From NCBI GenBank assembly GCA_019054805.1, contig JAHQIY010000015.1:1186001-1250000 (forward strand): a DNA stretch of 64,000 nucleotides. The letters are read 5' to 3'. Below the pieces are notes generated by a model, which did not search any database, was not told the origin of the DNA, and saw only the letters and a list, made by a program, of their open reading frames with translations. This document shows, piece after piece, positions 10,441 through 21,330 of the stretch. Every line of letters starts with the position of its first letter. Position 1 is the stretch's first letter. This DNA comes from Brachionus manjavacas (taxonomy: Eukaryota > Rotifera > Eurotatoria > Ploima > Brachionidae). The position numbers and the translations under genes were made by a program.

Positions 10441-13209
10441 GAAAACGGGATGTTTTTACTTTTTACCAGTTTTGCAAATTGCCAATACATTTGACACAAT
10501 ATTATGGATAACATTTTTTTAACCAAAAAAAATACACGTGATCTTCTATTTTGTCGTATGTTAATTAATTGATTATTGAAAGCTAGGAAATAAATCAATT
10601 CTAAATATTACCTAAACTCTCATAGAATGTTGCCTTCTTTGTTCCACAGACTCATTTATTGATTTTGGACTTTCAATAGGTAGGAAATGTGTATCCATTT
10701 AATATAAAACCGATTTTTTAATTTTTTTTTCAAAAAAGATTGATGCCGATTTGGAGGCATTAAATTCAATTTGTAATTGATGTATCGTACTCTCATTATT
10801 GGACTCTCATTATTGGAATTTCCAACGCTTGATTTCACAATTGAAAAAAATTCAAAAAGAGGAAGACGTAAAAAAGCTTAGCAATCACTTCAACGAAATT
10901 CAAACGGTCCTTTGAACTTATATGCATTTGGTCCTCTTAATAGTGCAGCTACAGCTCCAACTACAGATACATCTCTAACTATGACTACAACTTCAACAGA
11001 AGCTACAGCCTCAAAAAAGAGAGGAAAGCCAAGAAAAATTAACGTGAGTCCTCAACAAGCTAAAGGTGGTTGCGGAAGACCAAACAAAGAATTGAATTCA
11101 TTTTTAAAAATAATTTGTTTTGTGTTTTATTTTGGTTTTAATTTTTTTTAATTAGCTACTTAAAAAAATACTTTATCTACTAAGTGCGAATATTTTAGTT
11201 AATTTTTTTTTATCTACTTTTCATGAATAAATTAGCTACTAAAAAAATATTTTAGCTCCCCGGAAAAATATGATTTGATCTAAAACTCATTTTTATATTC
11301 AATTAATAATAAAAAAACTACTTTGTTGCATTTAAGCAGCTAGTTCTATGGCTCTTTGGTTAAAATTCGGCAATTTTTTCCCAAAAATATCGATCGAATT
11401 AAAAATTTATAAATTGATGTTAAAGATAATTTTTAAAATTGATTTTTTTTTATTTTTTTATTGTGAATTGTTTAATTTATTTATTTTGTTTTTTAATTTA
11501 AATTCGTAACTTTGAATTTGAAAATATGCAAAATAGTCAAAATACTAATCGTTTTAATAAAAAAATTACCATATATTATTAAACTATAAATTTGAATAAA
11601 ATAAAATATTATTTTCCAGGTTAACTTATTTATTCATAATGGCCCTTATTAGATATGGTGTAAAAATCCAGAAAAAAGTTTTCATTTCAAATTTAAATTT
11701 TATTTAAAAATTCTTCAATGAAAACTTTTTGATTATACATTTTCTAAAATGACTCTAATTATACACAATTCAAAAAATAAAACTTGAATTAAAAAGCTCT
11801 CAATTTTTTCAATGAAAAGTGTAATGCTTTAAATTTTGTAGCAAAATAACTTGGTTTGTCATCAAGTTCTCAGTGACGATAATTTTTTTATATATTTGAA
11901 ATAATAAAATGTAAATATCGAAAAAAATTCTTTAGGGGCAAGGAAATTTATTGTCTAGAAAATAAGAAAAAGCAAAAGTTAAGTTTTGATACCGTTGCCT
12001 CGAAGCTGAAAGCTGGGTTCAATTTAAAAAAAAAAATAATTATAGGGTTTAAATTTTAAAAAATAAATGAAAATTCAAACTTATTTAATTAAAAATTAGC
12101 ATACAAAAAAATAATTGACTTTCAAAATTAAAAAAAATCAAAACTCACCGAAAAAAATTGATTGCAAAATTTGATTTAAAAACAAAAAATAAAGAATCAA
12201 AAAAATAAAAAAAAACATTTATTTTCTAAGGCGTCCCCATTTATTTAAATCAAATATTTTTTAATGGCTTCTATGACTATTTATCTTTTAATGTATTTTC
12301 TTTTTTTTGAAAAAATTCCTAAAAGTCTAAATAAGACGACAAAAATGAGATTAAAATTCAAAAAAAGAACTTCTTTAAAAAAAAACAACCAAATTAACAA
12401 GTTCCTTTATTTAAAAAAAAAATTAAAATTGAGAGGTCTTAAGGCTGAATAATCAATTGGAAAACAGTAATTACTGGTAGAACAAATTTGTTCACAAATA
12501 AACAAATTCCGATAAGAATTCTAAAACGAAAGCTCTTAATTTTTTTCTACTAAAATATCAATTAAATTTAGTAAACACTTTTATTTATTGAATAAATAAA
12601 ATATCAAAAAAAACCTAGCAACCGTCAATCAAAATTTCGAAGAATATAACTCTTAATTTCTGACGTTTTATCCTCAAAAAAGTAACAAAAAAAAAGAAAA
12701 GCTTTAATTTTATTTCATGTCAGGAGAGAGAGTCTGGACAGAGTGGGCAAATCCGAACTTGGGTCATTGTTGGCCAAAGTTACTAGACTCATTATCCGTA
12801 GCAAATTTTTTAGTTCAAAACTTTTCCATTGCTGAATATAAACTAGTTATTTATTCATGTAAAAATCAAAAGGATTTAAAAATTTTCCATCTTTTCACCA
12901 CAAAAATTAAATTGTATCCAAGCAACCCTTGTTTTTGTTCTTGTTGAAAGCTAAACTGATAAACCATTTTTGTGCCAAAAGAGACCAAAAATCATTTGGT
13001 ACTAACTAAGAATAGGCTTAGCTAAATGCATCTTAAGCGACAAATTTAACGTCTAAAGGTAAATTGATTTTTGTTGTTTTTAAACGCAGCAGCACCAGCG
13101 GTTTCTTTATTTGTTTTCAAATGCTCAAGTCAATCAAAATTTGAGTGAAAATTTAACAATAGAAACTAGGTGATTTGTTAAAATTTTAGAATAGATTTAG
13201 AAAGAAAAA
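10441..13209. other. Gene-poor AT-rich region
   Basis: No convincing gene. The only notable stretch is 10912-11110, described separately. Other open frames here are short, A/T-driven and lack similarity to anything I know. Confidence 0.5.
10912..11110 (+). pseudogene. Possible exon remnant with AT-hook-like motifs
   Basis: A Thr-rich stretch (TTDTSLTMTTTSTEA) followed by KKRGKPRKINV and GGCGRPNKE, two R-G-K/R-P-like cores of the kind seen in AT hooks. It has better codon texture than its surroundings. No ATG context or splice partners were found. Function unknown; it may be debris of a transposon protein. Confidence 0.3.
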
Positions 13210-14387
13210 ATGATAAGAAACATCGACTCGGCAGTTCGATCATTTCGCTCAAATCTGATCGATTTGGCGAACAGTCGCGATCACTTGATCACCGAGGATT
13301 TGATAGCTGAAGTGAAGGGAATACTCAGCGCCCTAGACTCTTTGAAATTAGACAACATGTTTGTAGTGGAGTCTAGCGAGCTACGCAAGCAAATAGCGCC
13401 CGAGGCGCTCCACCACTTCCAAGCAGGTACATTTAACATTCTACACTGATACTTGAATTAATAACCAGTTGGATAATTGAGGCTTGCTGCAGGTGATTGG
13501 TGATGGCGAGGCCATGCTCTACGAACTAAAGATCAATCTTGGTAAAAAAAACTTGCAAAATTTACAAGAGAATGAGATCAGGAATATTAATTATGCCACT
13601 AGGGAAAGACTGAGAGGTTTTGTGCATGCCATTCATCCATATTCGTACAATGCCTACCAAAGGCTGGAAAACTATGCCAATGACCTTGGCATACGCAATC
13701 GATTCAAAGCGATTCGAAGCGAAATAGAGAACAAAACTGAGAACAAGCTACAAGCGTGGACAAATCGGACCGACAAAATTCCGGTCGAAGCCCCCAAGTT
13801 TAACACTCCGAATTGGAGAGAGCACAATTTCGGACAAAGACGTAATAAAATGGTTTAAAAATTTTTTTTTCCTATCTTTATTTTTAGATCATAATACAGA
13901 GACAGAAAGGTTTGAAAACAGAGCTAGTTTGACCAGCCGGAATGTTACCGGGTCATACTATACGGACACAGTTAAATTTGATTTTCCCATTTACAAAAAA
14001 CAAGACACTAGATTATCAGAGAATCAAATCGAAAATTTGCCGCCAACTGTTCACCATTCGCCAAAAATACACACTAGCATGAGTGCGTACACTTTGCCAA
14101 GGTGTTTGCCAAAAGAAGCCTTTGAAGATTCGAATTGGAAGAAGCATGCAGTCGAAGCAGGCATCAACATCGAATTTCCGGGTACAACAGAACAAAAAAC
14201 CAGGTTTGTGAAGCCCAAGAAATCTGATTACAGAAATTTTGTCGTAAATCCTCAGCCAGATACGTCTAGATTTCAGAGGCCATTTACTAGCGCAGCTACT
14301 TATGCCATTCGGACTGAGTACAGTCATAGATACAAATTTCCCGACGCTAATCTAATTGACAAATTTCCTTGGATAAAGCAGTTTTAA
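13210..14387 (+). CDS. Uncharacterised protein, possibly axonemal
   Basis: Exons 13210..13426, 13482..13841 and 13888..14387, with introns of 55 and 46 nt; 358 aa. The acceptor at 13480-13481 was chosen because the later CAG at 13490-13492 does not keep frame. Residues about 1-175 look helical and charged, ending in NRFKAIRSEIENKTENKLQA. Residues about 190-358 are Pro/Tyr/Phe-rich with little regular structure and repeated short aromatic motifs (NWREHNF, DYRNFVVNPQP, SHRYKFPDANL). That composition resembles ciliary microtubule inner proteins, but I recognise no named family, so this is a weak inference. There is no signal peptide or membrane segment. Acceptor-like TTTTAG and TTTAG precede the ATG. 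Confidence 0.75.
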
Positions 14388-15998
14388 AGCTTAATTATGT
14401 GTTTGGGAAATTTTGATTAATTTGAATTGCCATTTAAACACTTGAAAAAAGAAGGTTTATTTAATTCTTTTTTTATTTTTTTTCATTTTGTTCAAGTTTT
14501 AAATAAAAAAATATCATATTATTATTTTTTTATTTTTTTTTACATATTTACCTAATATTGCGTAATTTTTTAATTAACTCGTCATACATGCAAGTCCTTG
14601 GCCTAAAGGTAAGTAATTATTTTATTTTTTTGCTTGAAGGTTAAATGATCATTTAAAGTCCAATATATTTGTAGATTATCAAATATCAAATAATTTTTTT
14701 ATTGAATTTTAATCAAATATTTAATAATTTTAAGCAACTTGAAAATTTACAAAGCATTTTTTTTAATTTTTCTATCAACATGAAATCGAAGTTTCCTTGG
14801 GCAATTACTTTTGATTTATTTTTTTTATATAATTCTTAAGCTTGTAACAACTTTAATTGCCGAATAATTTTGTAACAAAAACAGCTAATATTAAGTTTTA
14901 CTTATATAACATTATTATTTTAAATGTCTTAAGGTTCAATTATATCAAAAGAATTTAAATTAGTGTAAACAAGTTTACAAGCTTTTTTCAATTTTCAAAG
15001 ACTCATGAATACATTTAAGGTAAAATAAAAATTTTATTTTTTTAGTTTCAAGGTTATCGACAGGGTATTACGCTTGTCACAAAAAAACAAGTAACAATTC
15101 TCTTGTTTACTTATTTTAAAAAATCGTCTTTTTCTAGACTCTACATCATTATTAAAATCTTAAGATTAATCTAATTTCTAATGATGGTATATCTGATTCA
15201 ATTTGATTATGTCTATGCAATCTAAAATTAAAACATTACAGAACTCTCCTAAACGAGCTAATTCAAAATAAAAGAAATTCATGAATTTTGGTCCAAATTA
15301 TCTTGCTTTTTAACTTTCATGCCTTTTTATATTTTCGAACTAATGTTCCTTTTTTATTTTTTTATTTTTTTTTTTGTAATTTTATTTTTAAGTAATAATT
15401 TTTCATTTTTTAAAAAAACACAAAAACACAAAAAAAAATTTATATTTTTTTTTTACTTCTCCTTAAAGGAGGTTAATTCAATTTAATAAATAAATAAATA
15501 AATTATTGTTACATTTATCATTATATTCTCTCAAATTATTTTAAGGTAATGTGAATTTTAGATCAAAAAAGTCACAAAATACAATTGATTATCTATTTTC
15601 TGTGATTGTGTGCTACCTTTCAGAATTTTGGCCCAAGACTTTAAGTAAAATTATGTCGTTTTCTTATCTAATAAAAATTATCCATAAATGAATATATTCC
15701 ATTTTTTTACTTTAAAAAAATCAAAATTAGCTCAACAAATAATTTTTTTTTTTTTTAAATAATACTTGAATTTATACTTATCAAAAAATCAGAACCAAGA
15801 AATGTTTTACCAAAAAGAAATCATTAAGATTCACAAAAAAGATACAAATGACTTTTAGGCAGTATATTTTGAATGACTTGTATCTTTGGAGCTTCTAACT
15901 CTTCTTTCTTCTTTTTTTTCAGATACCTTCCATTATTCTTTGAAGGCTTCATACAATACTGCTTTGACACAAGGATTTTTGGTAAATTTACGATACCT
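14388..15998. other. AT-rich region with one LINE-like 3' tail
   Basis: No gene seen. At about 15463-15515 a hairpin (CTCCTTAAAGGAG) is followed by (AAAT)n, the layout of LINE 3' ends found elsewhere in the window. The rest is simple A/T sequence. Confidence 0.45.
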
Positions 15999-17583
15999 TA
16001 CGAAAATTTGGGGTTGTGAAGTTCATTTCAATTCAGAAAAACTTGAATAACTTTTTTACTAAAAGAGATAATTTAGTTCTGTAAAATGCTATTATGTCAC
16101 CCTCGATCTACGCACACCAACGCCCAGAAAGTTTTGCCACTGAACTGTTGCAACGCATCATAAAGAAGGGCACACGCGGAGCTGATGTGCATGCTTACGC
16201 CGCATACAGCCTTCACTTTAAGCATGCATATCACAAGTGAATTATATGTGGATCGAATGAAACAAGAAAACATCATTCAACTACACTTCTATTCTATACT
16301 TTAGGCCTTACTAAAACTCGACCGAATCGATTAGATCGGCCGATTTCATATTACCTTTTTAGATAAATAAAAGTATTCGAACCATCAGACTTAAGTCTTC
16401 ACATTTTTTTTATCCATCCAACTAACAACCCAGAACTAAACCATAAAGGATAGAATATCTGGCGACGAGTAATTAAAAAAAAAAAAAAAAATCAAAAAAA
16501 ATCACTCGTATGAGTGACACGCTGAGCCAACAAGACGACTCAGTATTTGACCAAACGTCAATAAGCCAAAGCAACAGCAAGCAACCAAACGAGCCAGAAA
16601 GCGCTCAACTAGACCAAGTAGACCCGAATCAAATTCCAGAGGAACACCGAAACACGATGTCAGCGACAAACTTCGACGATCTGCCAACGTTTGACCCAGG
16701 CAGGGATCAAGCAGCAATCGCCAGCAAATGGTCAAAATGGTTGGAGGTTTGGTACCTGTACCTAGCCAGCAGAGAGCTAGATACCAAAGAGAATATGGAA
16801 GCAGACACCGATTACCAGAAAGCTAAAACCTTAAAGCCACTGTTCCTGCTAAAGATAGGAGACGACGCGAGGGAAATATACAATAGCAAGAAGAAGGCGG
16901 ACAACTCGGACAAACTAATAGAGGTGATCAAGTTTATGAGTGAGCACTACGCACCTAGGCAATCGAAGTTCGCATATGTCAGTATCTTTTGCCGGGCGAG
17001 AAGAAACGAGGGTGAAGCTGTCAATGACTTTATGGAAAGGCTTCGTAAATTAGCAAAGCCATGCGACTTTGGCGACCAACTGGACAAGGAGCTTTTGCGA
17101 GCTTTTGTGTTCGGCTGCGGAATCGAAAGAGTGGAGGAAATGATGTGCATCGATGATAAGAAGACGCTAGACGATGCCATCGAATGTGGGCTTAAAAATG
17201 AGCACAAACTCGAAGATCTGAAGCAGATCCGAGTAGCACACACACATGACCAAGTATCCGACGGTGTAACAATTAACCACACCTCTCTTCGCAGACCAGA
17301 AGTTGTTTAATGATTAAACAACTTTGCTTAATCCAAAAATATATATCTGCAAAAACTCTGCAATGTAATTGCACAGTTGATTGGAATATTTTTTCATGGG
17401 GTGCAAAATGCAGAAAATTGCATAGTATTTTGCAGACTTATTTTACTGCATTAAGCAAATTTGCTTATAATTAAGCATTTTGCAGAACTGAATTATCTCT
17501 TTTAGTAAAAAAGTTATTCAAGTTTTTCCGAATTGAAATGATCGAATTGAAACGAACTTCACAACCCCCGAAAATTTTCGTAA
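15999..17583. mobile_element. Composite element: LTR-retrotransposon 5' end and gag between about 90-bp inverted repeats
   Basis: The left arm is 15999-16090 and the right arm about 17474-17583. They are inverted copies sharing AAAACTTGAATAACTTTTTT, and the right arm has a short internal duplication. Between them lie an LTR-like start (TGTCACCCTCG at about 16095), AATAAA near 16365, a primer-binding-like TGGCGACGAG near 16460 and a gag gene. Pol, integrase and a 3' LTR are missing. Either an LTR element inserted in a DNA transposon and decayed, or a non-autonomous transposon captured the LTR-gag piece. Confidence 0.65.
16510..17310 (+). CDS. LTR-retrotransposon Gag-like protein (truncated element)
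   Basis: 266 codons from an ATG. Residues about 70-220 follow the retrotransposon Gag fold pattern: SKWSKWLEVWYLYLAS, a hydrophobic LLKIGDDAREIY helix, EHYAPRQSKF, then NEGEAVNDFMERLRKLAKPC and LDKELLRAFVFGCG. The N-terminus is polar and rich in Gln, Asn and Ser. There is no zinc knuckle and no protease after it; the frame ends at 17310 in sequence unlike a retrotransposon. The coding region is G+C richer than its surroundings and unbroken. It is probably of the Ty3/gypsy type, judged from gag and the primer-binding-site-like sequence. Confidence 0.7.
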   Translation: MSDTLSQQDDSVFDQTSISQSNSKQPNEPESAQLDQVDPNQIPEEHRNTMSATNFDDLPTFDPGRDQAAIASKWSKWLEVWYLYLASRELDTKENMEADTDYQKAKTLKPLFLLKIGDDAREIYNSKKKADNSDKLIEVIKFMSEHYAPRQSKFAYVSIFCRARRNEGEAVNDFMERLRKLAKPCDFGDQLDKELLRAFVFGCGIERVEEMMCIDDKKTLDDAIECGLKNEHKLEDLKQIRVAHTHDQVSDGVTINHTSLRRPEVV

Positions 17584-18406
17584 TTCAGTTAACAGATAAG
17601 TTTTTTTAAAAGATTTAAAAGTTTGAATAAATGTTAAATTTAAATACTTAAACCAAATAGAATTAAATTAGAATTTTCATGTACAATCATCTATACAATG
17701 AGGCGGTCGAAGAGACATATCGAAAAGTAAAGTATGCTAAATCCAAAATTGTACCTCTGCAAAAATTTAAAAAGAAATTTAAAAATATGAAAAAAAATTT
17801 AATCTGAATCTTTGAATTAAAAAAGTATTAAACTTTAAGGATATTATTGGCGCTTTTTCTATATCAGGATGCAGATTATTTAAATATAATTGCTCCAAAA
17901 ATGTGACAAAAAATGATGTCTTTTGTGACCTAAGTTTTAGATATAATTTAAAAAACAAGAATTGATTTTTTATATCCTTAAACTATGTAAATATGTGTCA
18001 CATGTAACAATAAACTCGATATATGTCTTAACATTTTATTTTAGCGTATTTACTTTATTTTATTTTTTTTATCATTTATTCTGAAGGAGCTCTAGCTCGG
18101 TACAGAAAAAATAAATAAATATTTTACTAAAAAATTTTGGTGTTCAAGCTAAATTTGCATTTTTTTTGATGCGATTAAAAACATCTAGACAAAAGTTAAG
18201 TAAGTTTTGCAATGCAATAAAAAATGTCAATAGCTAATGAACAATTCGAAAAAAATGGCGCGATTTAATTCATACAAATTAAAACTCTTAGATACCAATA
18301 TTAAAATCGAAAAAATCATAAACTATTCAGAATTTTGCAATAAGAAAATATTTGATAAAAAATATAAAAAAAAAAACGAAAATAATTGAATGACTAGTCT
18401 TTGACA
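17584..18406. other. AT-rich spacer with a LINE 3' tail
   Basis: At 18074-18121 TTCTGAAGGAGCTCTAGCTC (a small hairpin) is followed by GGTACAGAAAAAATAAATAAAT, a LINE 3' end like the one at 6180-6215 and 25993-26035. Near 17733 a short stretch resembles 17327-17355 (AATCCAAAA...CTCTGCAAAAA). No gene. Confidence 0.5.
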
Positions 18407-19474
18407 ATGTCATTGAAACGCAGGGTCAGTACTCGGTCATCGACACGAAGGTCGATATCAGGAGCGAAGCCAGAGCCGATCAGTGAAAAAGCCGAACAAT
18501 CACCACTCGACTGCACCTTGTCAGACGTCACGTGTCCCATTTGCCTGGAAATATGCGTCGAACCAGTCACCATGCCATGCACTCACGAGCTTTGCTTGCC
18601 CTGTTTCAAATCCATGACAGACCTGACCAATTTCTTGTGTCCCATGTGTCGCCAGCGCATTTCAACGTGGAGCCGTAATGCGGCCAATTCCAATACACTT
18701 GTCAACCAAGACCGCTGGGCATTTATCCAAAAACACTTTGCCAAAGAGATAAAAAACCGCTTAGAGGGCAAAACGGCTCAAATAATCGCCAACGAAATTG
18801 ACGAGCACAAAAGAGCACTCGTCTCAGCCTCGGACCAAAGTCATTCATGCTCAAAGCCGGGTGAAATACGCAAAGAATACCAGGAGTATTTGCTCAGGGA
18901 ACAAGAGCGCATTCGGCTAGAAAAAGAAAAAGAAGAAAAACAGAGCCTAGAGCTGATACAAAAGCTGATTCAAGAAGAAGAACGCCTGTCTATAAACGAC
19001 TACATAGACATAATCAACAACACTCCAGTTGTACAGCGGTCCAGTCAAGTTCAGCCATTTAGGCCTCTTACAAATACCAACCCTATCAACCGCCAGATAA
19101 ACAACTTGAACAGTCATTTGATGCAGAGAGTTAACTCAATGGAGCAGAACAGCACGCCGATTCAGTCGTCCACGCTCATCTCAACCGAGAACAGCGTGGC
19201 CGTGTCCAGTCGCGGCAGGCCCAAGCTAAAGCGAAAGCACCGCAATTCGGCCCGCTCGTCAAACCAATCGGTCGACTCACAGACCCAGGACGAAGCGAAT
19301 TCCAGGCCTACTCGCTCCAGACAAACCGAGTTAGCTAGTGAAACGTCCAATTCTAGTCTTAGACAATCGGACGTGAGCAGCTTGAACGACACAAATGAGG
19401 TGTCGAGCTCTGTTAGTGAGGAAAATGGAAGCTTTGTTACAAGAAGATTGAGACCTAGGCGAGCCAAAGTTTGA
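18407..19474 (+). CDS. RNF168: RNF168-like E3 ubiquitin ligase of the DNA double-strand-break response
   Basis: RNF168 ubiquitinates H2A K13/K15 at breaks and reads ubiquitin on chromatin. Single exon, 355 aa from the first ATG. The C3HC4 RING spans C43 to C81 (CPICLEICVEPVTMPCTHEL, then CPMCRQRISTW). The family-specific stretch after it is present: LVNQDRWAFIQKHF, and CSKPGEIRKEYQEYLLREQE, followed by an acidic helix (LELIQKLIQEEERLS) where the ubiquitin-interacting UMI motif sits. The rest is disordered, with basic C-terminal patches. It is shorter than vertebrate RNF168 (571 aa). RNF169 shares the layout, but its RING differs more, so RNF168 is preferred. The T-rich, Ser-rich tail has no recognised MIU2 motif. 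Confidence 0.87.
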   Translation: MSLKRRVSTRSSTRRSISGAKPEPISEKAEQSPLDCTLSDVTCPICLEICVEPVTMPCTHELCLPCFKSMTDLTNFLCPMCRQRISTWSRNAANSNTLVNQDRWAFIQKHFAKEIKNRLEGKTAQIIANEIDEHKRALVSASDQSHSCSKPGEIRKEYQEYLLREQERIRLEKEKEEKQSLELIQKLIQEEERLSINDYIDIINNTPVVQRSSQVQPFRPLTNTNPINRQINNLNSHLMQRVNSMEQNSTPIQSSTLISTENSVAVSSRGRPKLKRKHRNSARSSNQSVDSQTQDEANSRPTRSRQTELASETSNSSLRQSDVSSLNDTNEVSSSVSEENGSFVTRRLRPRRAKV

Positions 19475-19720
19475 GTGAGATTAGTCGTGGTTTTTAAGGA
19501 TGTGCATCCCGTTTAGCTTACACATTTATTTTTTAGACTTTTTTTGAATCGAATATTTGGTTTAGAATTTAAGTTTTCCTCAAATTAATTTTTGTATATT
19601 TTTTTTTCTCTCTCTCTTTCTTTCTCTATTGAATAAAATATAATTTTTGCTAGTTTTCTTTTTATTTTGAACTTAATTTTGGCCAGAATTGTTTAAAAGT
19701 CATAAAGTCAAAGTCAAGTC

Positions 19721-20000
19721 TTTTGCCGTTCCATGTAGTTATTAAGGAGACCAAATGAATTTTTTGCCGTTCCATGTAGTTATTAAGGAGACCAAATGAA
19801 TTTTTTGCCGTTCCATGTAGTTATTAAGGCGGCCAAATAGATTTTTTGCCGTTCCATGTAGTTATTAAGGGGGCCAAATAGATTTTTTGCCGTTCCATGT
19901 AGTTATTAAGGAGGCCAAATAGATTTTTTGCCGTTCCATGTAGTTATTAAGGAGGCCAAATAGATTTTTTGCCGTTCCATGTAGTTATTAAAGCGGTCAT
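19721..20000. repeat. Minisatellite, 7 copies of a 41-bp unit
   Basis: The core GCCGTTCCATGTAGTTATTA begins at 19725, 19766, 19807, 19848, 19889, 19930 and 19971, an exact 41-bp period, differing by a few bases per copy in the AAGGAGGCCAAATAGA part. It starts about 250 bp after the RNF168-like stop codon. Diverged single units appear at about 20474 and 20517. Confidence 0.95.
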
Positions 20001-20926
20001 TTTTATTTCTAATATATTAAATGATTTTTTTTGGGAAAAAAAATTAATGAAATGCAGTCCAATTAATTTTTCATTGCTTAACATGATCGTGAGATATTTT
20101 TTGCGTTCAATAAATCCGAAAGCTTTTTTTCTAAAATTGTAAGAAAATTCTGAAAAATGGCAAATCTTTATTCATTAGATAACCCATTAGTATGTAAATT
20201 TTTTTATAAAAAGCCTGATCTAGCAAATTTTATAAAAAATTTAACTAAAAATATAAAATTAATAATTATCAAAAAAAATAACATGATAATAAAAATCCAA
20301 ATAAAATTAGAAACTATCTAGATTTTTTGATTTTCAATTTTAGGAAAAAATTTATTTGATTTCAATAATTTTTATTTTGATTATTTTTTAGTCTATAAAT
20401 TTTTTTAAATTAAATTGAGTTAAACAAATAGAAACGGGAATCAATCATCAAAATCAAGAATAAATGAAATTTCTTCCGTTCCTGGAAGTAATTTTTGCAG
20501 AAAAATGATATTTTCGTCGCTCCAGGTGGTTATTATGGAAGCAAAACGAGTGTTTATTTTTGTTTAAAATTTTAAAGTCTTGGACTTTTTCTGATGACCT
20601 GGACTTAAAAAAATATCAAAAATAAAAAATAATTTTTGCTAGTTTCTTTTTATTTTTAATTAATTTTGAGTTAGATTCATTTTATTTTTGAAAAAGAAGA
20701 ACACAAATGGTTTCCAAAATGGATACCACTGTGCTCTAGGGAAACTTTAAAATAATATTCTTTTTGAATAGTAGAAAAATCAGACAAAAGTTTTTCAAAT
20801 AAGTGCAATTTGAAAAAGGAAATAAAAAAAAATAAAAAAACATCAAAAATAATTTTTGATAGTTTCTTTTTATTTGGAATTAATTTTGGATTAGATTCAT
20901 TTTATTTTTGAAAAAGCAGAACCAGT
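20001..20926. repeat. AT-rich spacer with three diverged direct repeats
   Basis: A segment reading AATTTTTGCTAGTTTCTTTT with a following ATTAATTTTGGxTTAGATTC occurs at about 20630 and 20853, about 223 bp apart, with a shorter relative at about 19645. No gene. Confidence 0.6.
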
Positions 20927-21330
20927 CTGACGACCAATGGAACAGAATGACTCAGTCCCTTCCGGACATTTCTTTCACTCAACTCAAAAAGTCTGAATTT
21001 TGCTAAATTTTGAATAATTTGTTTTTTTTTTAATGTTAATTTCTGAAAATGAAATTAAACAAGGAAAAGAAAATTGATCTTATTAAAGATTTGGTAAAGA
21101 TTACCTAATTATTTGGTTTTCAGTCCCCATTTCTTATTAGATAGGAATTTAATCATGTTTAGGCTTGAATTACAACGCTCTTTCAATTCATCCACCATTA
21201 AAAGGACCAAAAGTAAGTTTTGATTACAATGTGATGCCCTTAAGAATTTGACTTTTTCCTCATTATTTATATTGTGTAAGTAAGTCAAAAAAAGAAAATT
21301 TATCTCCTAAAAGTGTGTCTTGTCAAATTC
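20927..21330 (-). mobile_element. Decayed LINE reverse transcriptase C-terminus
   Basis: Nucleotide text from 20930 to about 21200 matches the LINE relic at 6440-6800 in order (for example CGACxAATGGAACAGAATGA, then TTCTGAAAATGAA, then AAGGAAAAGAA), with many substitutions and indels. No open frame survives. Same strand and same family as that relic. Confidence 0.6.

Noticed and set aside
12264-12947. Short frames at 12264-12452 and 12717-12947
   Set aside because: A/T-driven Lys/Asn/Leu text with no similarity or gene signals.
16365-16400. TTCGAA-containing segment resembling a tRNA T-arm on the minus strand
   Set aside because: No acceptor stem, D-arm or anticodon arm can be formed; it lies in the LTR-like region.
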